Shown piece by piece: positions 58,301-64,000 of a stretch of DNA of 64,000 nucleotides. How positions within the stretch are numbered: position 1 is the first letter of the stretch; each line of letters opens with the position of its first letter. The notes under the pieces were generated by a model, which did not search any database, had not been told where the DNA came from, and worked only from the letters and a program-made list of their open reading frames with translations. The position numbers were made by a program, and so were the translations under genes. The DNA comes from Nematostella vectensis (lineage: Eukaryota > Cnidaria > Anthozoa > Actiniaria > Edwardsiidae): contig NC_064034.1 in the NCBI RefSeq assembly GCF_932526225.1, positions 374,501-438,500 of the forward strand, given 5' to 3'.

Positions 58301-61300
58301 ATGCTGAGAGTACATAAAAATGTCCCTATACCTTCTTTTTATGCCATGACACACCAAGAACAGTATAATTAAGTATCGATATTATAATTAAGTATCGATA
58401 TTTAAAAATAAATAAAGAAAAAAAAATAGGCTATCAGCGGGAATCGAACCCGGGTCGCTGCGTTAGTAGTCAAGTGCCCGCAACGAAAGACTAACGTGGC
58501 ATTGCTGAAGGGAATTGTAATGAAAATTACTTTTAATACTATTGGTATCGTAAACTATCCCAAGCAAAGTCACCATCGGACAGGAGGTTACATTCGGGAT
58601 AAGCTTCAGGGTTACATTCGGGAATTTGTTTTACGAGTGTAACCTCCAAAAGGTTACAATCGATAATTTTTTTTCCGAATGTAAATTCCAAAAAGTAACA
58701 TTGGGAAAAATAAAGCAGTATACTCGGAAAAAAAGGTATATCAATCTATCGAGCGCTATGCTCTATGTTAGAATCTACTTAATCAAGTTATCCAAGGAAT
58801 CTAGTTAGTTCTTGTGTGCATAAAATATGTACAGGATCCTGAACAAAGCATGAGCACATCAAAGATGCTGAGAGTACATAAAAATGTCCCTATACCTTCT
58901 TTTTATGTCATGCCACACCAAGAACAGTATAATTTAGTATCGATCTTTAAAAAAAAAAAATAAAGAAAAAAAATAGGCTATAAGCGGGAATCGAACCCGG
59001 GTAGCTGCGTTAGTAGTCAAGTGCCCGCAACGAAAGACTAACGTGGCATTGCTGAAGGGAATTGTAATGAAAATTACTTTTAATACTATTGGTATCGTAA
59101 ACTATCCCAAGCAAAGTCACCATCGGACTGGAGGTTACATTCGGGAAAAGCTTCAGGGTTACATTCGGGAATTTGTTTTACGAGTGTAACCTCCAAAAGG
59201 TTACAATCGATAATTTTGTTTCCGAATGTAAATTCCAAAAAGTAACATTAGGAAAAATAAAACAGTATACTCTGAAAAAAAGGTATATCAATCTATCGAG
59301 CGCTATGCTCTATGTTAGAATCTACTTAATCAAGTTATCCAAGGAATCTAGTTAGTTCTTGTGTACATAAAATATGTACAGGATCCTGAACAAAGCATGA
59401 GCACATCAAAGATGCTGAGAGTACATAAAAATGTCCCTATACCTTCTTTTTATGCCATGACACACCAAGAACAGTATAATTAAGTATCGATATTATAATT
59501 AAGTATCGATATTTAAAAAAAAAAATAAAGAAAAAAAATAGGCTATCAGCGGGAATCGAACCCGGGTCGCTGCGTTAATAGTCAAGTGCCCTCAACGAAA
59601 GACTAACGTGGCATTGCTGAAGGGAATTGTAATGAAAATTACTTTTAATACTATTGGTATCGTAAACTATCCCAAGCAAAGTCACCATCGGACTGGAGGT
59701 TACATTCGGGAATTTGTTTTACGAGTGTAACCTCCAAAAGGTGACAATCGATAATTTTTTTTCCGAATGTAAATTCCAAAAAGTAACATTAGGAAAAATA
59801 AAACAGAATACTCGGAAAAAAAAGGTATATCAATCTATCGAGCGCTATGCTCTATGTTAGAATCTACTTAATCAAGTTATCCAAGGAATCTAGTTAGTTC
59901 TTGTGTACATAAAATATGTACAGGATCCTGAACAAAGCATGAGCACATCAAAGATGCTGAGAGTACAAAAAAATGTCCCTATACCTTCTTTTTATGCCAT
60001 GACACACCAAGAACAGTATAATTAAGTATCGATATTATAATTAAGTATCGATATTTAAAAAGAAATAAAGAAAAAAAATAGGCTATCAGCGGGAATCGAA
60101 CCCGGGTTGCTGCTTTAGTAGTCAAGTGCCCGCAACGAAAGACCAACGTGGCATTGCTGAAGGGAATTGTAATGAAAATTACTTTTAATACTATTGGTAT
60201 CGTAAACTATCCCAAGCAAAATCACCATCGGACAGGAGGTTACATTCGGGAATTTGTTTTACGAGTGTAACCTCCAAAAGGTTACAATCGATATTTTTTT
60301 TTCCAAATGTAAATTCCAAAAAGTAACATTAGGAAAAATAAAACAGTATACTCGGAAAAAAAGGTATATCAATCTATCAAGCGCTATGCTCTATGTTAGA
60401 ATCTACTTAATCAAGTTATCCAAGGAATCTAGTTAGTTCTTGTGTACATAAAATATGTACAGGATCCTGAACAAAGCATGAGCACATCAAAGATGCTGAG
60501 AGTACATAAAAATGTCCCTATACCTTCTTTTTATGCCATGACACACCAAGAACAGTATAATTAAGTATCGATATTATAATTAAGTATCGATATTTTAAAA
60601 AAAATAAAGAAAAAAAAATAGGCTATCAGCGGGAATCGAACCAGGGTCGCTGCGTTAATAGTCAAGTGCCCTCAACGAAAGACTAACGTGGCATTGCTGA
60701 AGGGAATTGTAATGAAAATTACTTTTAATACTATTGGTATCGTAAACTATCCCAAGCAAAGTCACCATCGGACTGGAGGTTACATTCGGGAATTTGTTTT
60801 ACGAGTGTAACCTCCAAAAGGTTACAATCGATAATTTTTTTTCCGAATGTAAATTCCAAAAAGTAACATTAGGAAAAATAAAACAGAATACTCGGAAAAA
60901 AAGGTATATCAATCTATCGAGCGCTATGCTCTATGTTAGAATCTACTTCATCAAGTTATCCAAGGAATCTAGTTAGTTCTTGTGTACATAAAATATTTAC
61001 AGGATCCTGAACAAAGCATGAGCACATCAAAGATGCTGAGAGTACATAAAAATGTCCCTATACCTTCTTTTTATGCCATGACACACCAAGAACAGTATAA
61101 TTAAGTATCGATATTATAATTAAGTATCGATATTTAAAAAGAAATAAAGAAAAAAAATAGGCTATCAGCGGGAATCGAACCCGGGTCGCTGCGTTAGTAG
61201 TCAACTGCCCGCAACGAAAGACTAACGTGGCATTGCTGAACGGAATTGTAATGAAAATTACTTTTAATACTATTGGTATCGTAAACTATCCCAAGCAAAG

Positions 61301-64000
61301 TCACCATCGGACATGAGGTTACATTCGGGATAAGCTTCAGGGTTACATTCGGGAATTTGTTTTACGAGTGTAACCTCCAAAAGGTTACAATCGATCATTT
61401 TTTTTCCGAATGTATACTCCAAAAAGTAACATTAGGAAAAATAAAGCAGTATACTCGGAAAAAAAGGTATATCAATCTATCGAGCGCTATGCTCTATGTT
61501 AGAATCTACTTAATCAAGTTATCCAAGGAATCTAGTTAGTTCTTGTGTGCATAAAATATGTACAGGATCCTGAACAAAGCATGAGCACATCAAAGATGCT
61601 GAGAGTACATGAAAATGTCCCTATACCTTCTTTTTATGTCATGCCACACCAAGAACAGTATAATTAAGTATCGATATTTAAAAAAAAAAAATAAAGAAAA
61701 AAAAAATAGGCTATAAGCGGGAATCGAACCCGGGTCGCTGCGTTAGTAGTCAACTGCCCGCAACGAAAGACTAACGTGGCATTGCTGAACGGAATTGTAA
61801 TGAAAATTACTTTTAATACTATTGGTATCGTAAATTATCCCAAGCGAAGTCACCGTCGGACTGGAGGTTACATTCGGGAAAAGCTTCAGGGTTACGTTCG
61901 GGAATTTGTTTTACGAGTGTAACCTCCAAAAGGTTACAATCGATAATTTTGTTTCCGAATGTAAATTCCAAAAAGTAACATTAGGAAAAATAAAACAGTA
62001 TACTCGGAAAAAAAGGTATATCAATCTATCGAGCGCTATGCTCTATGTTAGAATCTACTTAATCAAGTTATCCAAGGAATCTAGTTAGTTCTTGTGTACA
62101 TAAAATATGTACAGGATCCTGAACAAAGCATGAGCACATCAAAGATGCTGAGAGTACATAAAAATGTCCCTATACCTTCTTTTTATGCCATGACACACCA
62201 AGAACAGTATAATTAAGTATCGATATTATAATTAAGTATCGATATTTAAAAAAAAAATAAAGGAAAAAAAATAGGCTATCAGCGGGAATCGAACACGGGT
62301 CGCTGCGTTAATAGTCAAGTGCCCTCAACGAAAGACTAACGTGGCATTGCTGAAGGGAACTGTAATGAAAATTACTTTTAATACTATTGGTATCGTAAAC
62401 TATCCCAAGCAAAGTCACCATCGGACTGGAGGTTACATTCGGGAATTTGTTTTACGAGTGTAACCTCCAAAAGGTTACAATCGATAATTTTTTTTCGGAA
62501 TGTAAATTCCAAAAAGTAACATTAGGAAAAATAAAACAGTATACTCGGAAAAAAAAGGTATATCAATCTATCGAGCGCTATGCTCTATGTTAGAATCTAC
62601 TTAATCAAGTTATCCAAGGAATCTAGTTAGTTCTTGTGTACATAAAATATGTACAGGATCCTGAACAAAGCATGAGCACATCAAAGATGCTGAGAGTACA
62701 TAAAAATGTCCCTATATCTTCTTTTTATGCCATGACACACCAAGAACAGTATAATTAAGTATCGATATTATAATTAAGTATCGATATTTAAAAAGAAATA
62801 AAGAAAAAAAAATAGGCTATCAGCGGGAATCGAACCCGGGTCGCTGCGTTAGTAGTCAAGTGCCCGCAACGAAAGACTAACGTGGCATTGCTGAAGGGAA
62901 TTGTAATGAAAATTACTTTTAATACTATTGGTATCGTAAACTATCCCAAGCAAAGTCACCATCGGACAGGAGGTTACATTCGGGATAAGCTTCAGGGTTA
63001 CATTCGGGAATTTGTTTTACGAGTGTAACCTCCAAAAGGTTACAATCGATAATTTTTTTTCCGAATGTAAATTCCAAAAAGTAACATTGGGAAAAATAAA
63101 GCAGTATACTCGGAAAAAAAGGTATATCAATCTATCGAGCGCTATGCTCTATGTTTGAATCTACTTAATCAAGTTATCCAAGGAATCTAGTTAGTTCTTG
63201 TGTGCATAAAATATGTACAGGATCCTGAACAAAGCATGAGCACATCAAAGATGCTGAGAGTACATACAAATGTCCCTATACCTTCTTTTTATGTCATGCC
63301 ACACCAAGAACAGTATAATTTAGTATCGATATTTAAAAAAAAAAAATAAAGAAAAAAAATAGGCTATAAGCGGGAATCGAACCCGGGTAGCTGCGTTAGT
63401 AGCCAAGTGCCCGCAACGAAAGACTAACGTGGCATTGCTGAAGGGAATTGTAATGAAAATTACTTTTAATACTATTGGTATCGTAAACTATCCCAAGCAA
63501 AGTCACCATCGGACTGGAGGTTACATTCGGGAAAAGCTTCAGGGTTACATTCGGGAATTTGTTTTACGAGTGTAACCTCCAAAAGGTTACAATCGATAAT
63601 TTTGTTTCCGAATGTAAATTCCAAAAAGTAAAATTAGGAAAAATAAAACAGTATACTCGGAAAAAAAGGTATATCAATCTATCGAGCGCTATGCTCTATG
63701 TTAGAATCTACTTAATCAAGTTATCCAAGGAATCTAGTTAGTTCTTGTGTACATAAAATATGTACAGGATCCTGAACAAAGCATGAGCACATCAAAGATG
63801 CTGAGAGTACATAAAAATGTCCCTATACCTTCTTTTTATGCCATGACACACCAAGAACAGTATAATTAAGTATCGATATTATAATTAAGTATCGATATTT
63901 AAAAAAAAAAAAAAGAAAAAAAATAGGCTATCAGCGGGAATCGAACCCGGGTCGCTGCGTTAATAGTCAAGTGCCCTCAACGAAAGACTAACGTGGCATT
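55376..64000. repeat. Right-hand satellite subfamily of array 2 with a 19-bp duplication
   Basis: Most monomers here carry a tandem duplication of a 19-bp unit (ATAATTAAGTATCGATATT) before the A-rich tract (for example near 55606, 56146, 57258, 58364, 60017 and 63861), ATGCCATGACAC instead of ATGTCATGACAC, and GTGTACATAAAAT instead of GTGTGCATAAAAT. Monomers 55826, 58043, 59696, 60236, 60776 and 62429 lack exactly one 24-bp unit at their head. Monomers with the 19-bp duplication but no deletion are up to about 567 bp. A block of two monomers at 55826-56910 recurs at 60776-61863 (offset 4950 bp), and 57478, 58584 and 59131 recur at 61864, 62970 and 63517 (offset 4386 bp). Confidence 0.85.
63926..63997 (-). 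pseudogene. Last tRNA-like element in the window
   Basis: The final complete copy, in the right-hand subfamily of array 2. It has the subfamily variants GTTAATAGTC and GCCCTCAACG on the plus strand. The B box is intact. The window ends 3 bases after it. Confidence 0.6.

Larger units (their letters stand above)
49476..64000. repeat. Satellite array 2, about 546-bp monomer, 25 full copies plus truncated and cut ones
   Basis: Same monomer and orientation as array 1. Starts: 49476, (truncated copy 50023), 50340, 50888, 51437, 51986, 52530, 53080, 53620, 54169, 54711, 55261, 55826, 56365, 56911, 57478, 58043, 58584, 59131, 59696, 60236, 60776, 61315, 61864, 62429, 62970 and 63517 (cut by the window end). 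As far as about 55.38 kb it follows array 1 monomer by monomer, without the extra 2,196-bp block; beyond that it is a different subfamily. A tRNA-like unit sits at S-155 to S-84 before each start. I see no host gene. Confidence 0.97.

Noticed and set aside
4903-63741. Dozens of recurring ORFs of 60-68 codons in the satellite on both strands (proteins starting MIYLFF or MFYECNL, and a few of 67-86 codons)
   Set aside because: They are the same satellite segment read in two directions. They appear or vanish with A/T-run length changes and single substitutions, have no conserved start context, and cover the motif cluster, so open frames are a by-product of the repeat.

Overview
ORGANISM AND TYPE OF DNA. 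This is eukaryotic, repeat-only DNA. About 55 kb of it is an AT-rich satellite with a monomer of about 546 bp. A Ty3/gypsy-type LTR retrotransposon, clearly richer in G+C, sits in it twice. The Gag start (MPKFKCPFPGCEYET) and the C-I-D-D form of the reverse transcriptase motif resemble elements I associate with marine invertebrates such as molluscs, cnidarians and echinoderms. That assignment rests on memory and is weak. There is no host protein gene, rRNA, bacterial operon or CRISPR. LAYOUT. 1-3513 is the 3' part of retrotransposon copy A, whose 5' part lies before the window. 3514-44198 is satellite array 1: 74 full monomers and one truncated monomer. 44199-49475 is retrotransposon copy B, complete: 132-bp LTRs, one uninterrupted gag-pol ORF of 1608 codons, polypurine tract, and GAGGT target-site duplications made from satellite sequence. 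49476-64000 is satellite array 2: 25 full monomers, one truncated and one cut by the window end. LARGE-SCALE STRUCTURE. Copies A and B share their 3' flanking satellite, including a private truncated monomer, so they come from one insertion that was later copied with its surroundings. The offset is 45,962 bp. Homology runs from 1 to about 11.6 kb against 45,963 to about 55.38 kb; array 1 has one extra 2,196-bp block of four monomers. Inside the arrays, blocks of 2, 3, 4, 6, 8 or 9 monomers are repeated as local higher-order repeats. MONOMER ANATOMY. Reading from GAGGT: a cluster of six short TTACATTCG-like motifs in orientation + + - + - + spaced 20-24 bp; a conserved middle with palindromes; an A-rich tract of variable length; then, on the minus strand, a degenerate tRNA-like element with a near-consensus Pol III B box, a plausible A box at tRNA spacing and a T-run just downstream. 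MOST INTERESTING. The sequence immediately after the 5' LTR of copy B is not a tRNA-type primer site that I recognise. It is a perfect 24-nt reverse complement of a stretch inside the same LTR, the arrangement expected of Tf1-like self-primed reverse transcription, here combined with a single-ORF gag-pol. HOW THE PARTS RELATE. The satellite supplied the target for the retrotransposon, 84 bp upstream of a tRNA-like unit. Unequal exchange or segmental duplication then copied the inserted element as part of a larger repeat of about 46 kb. All comparisons were made by eye; I give no computed identities.
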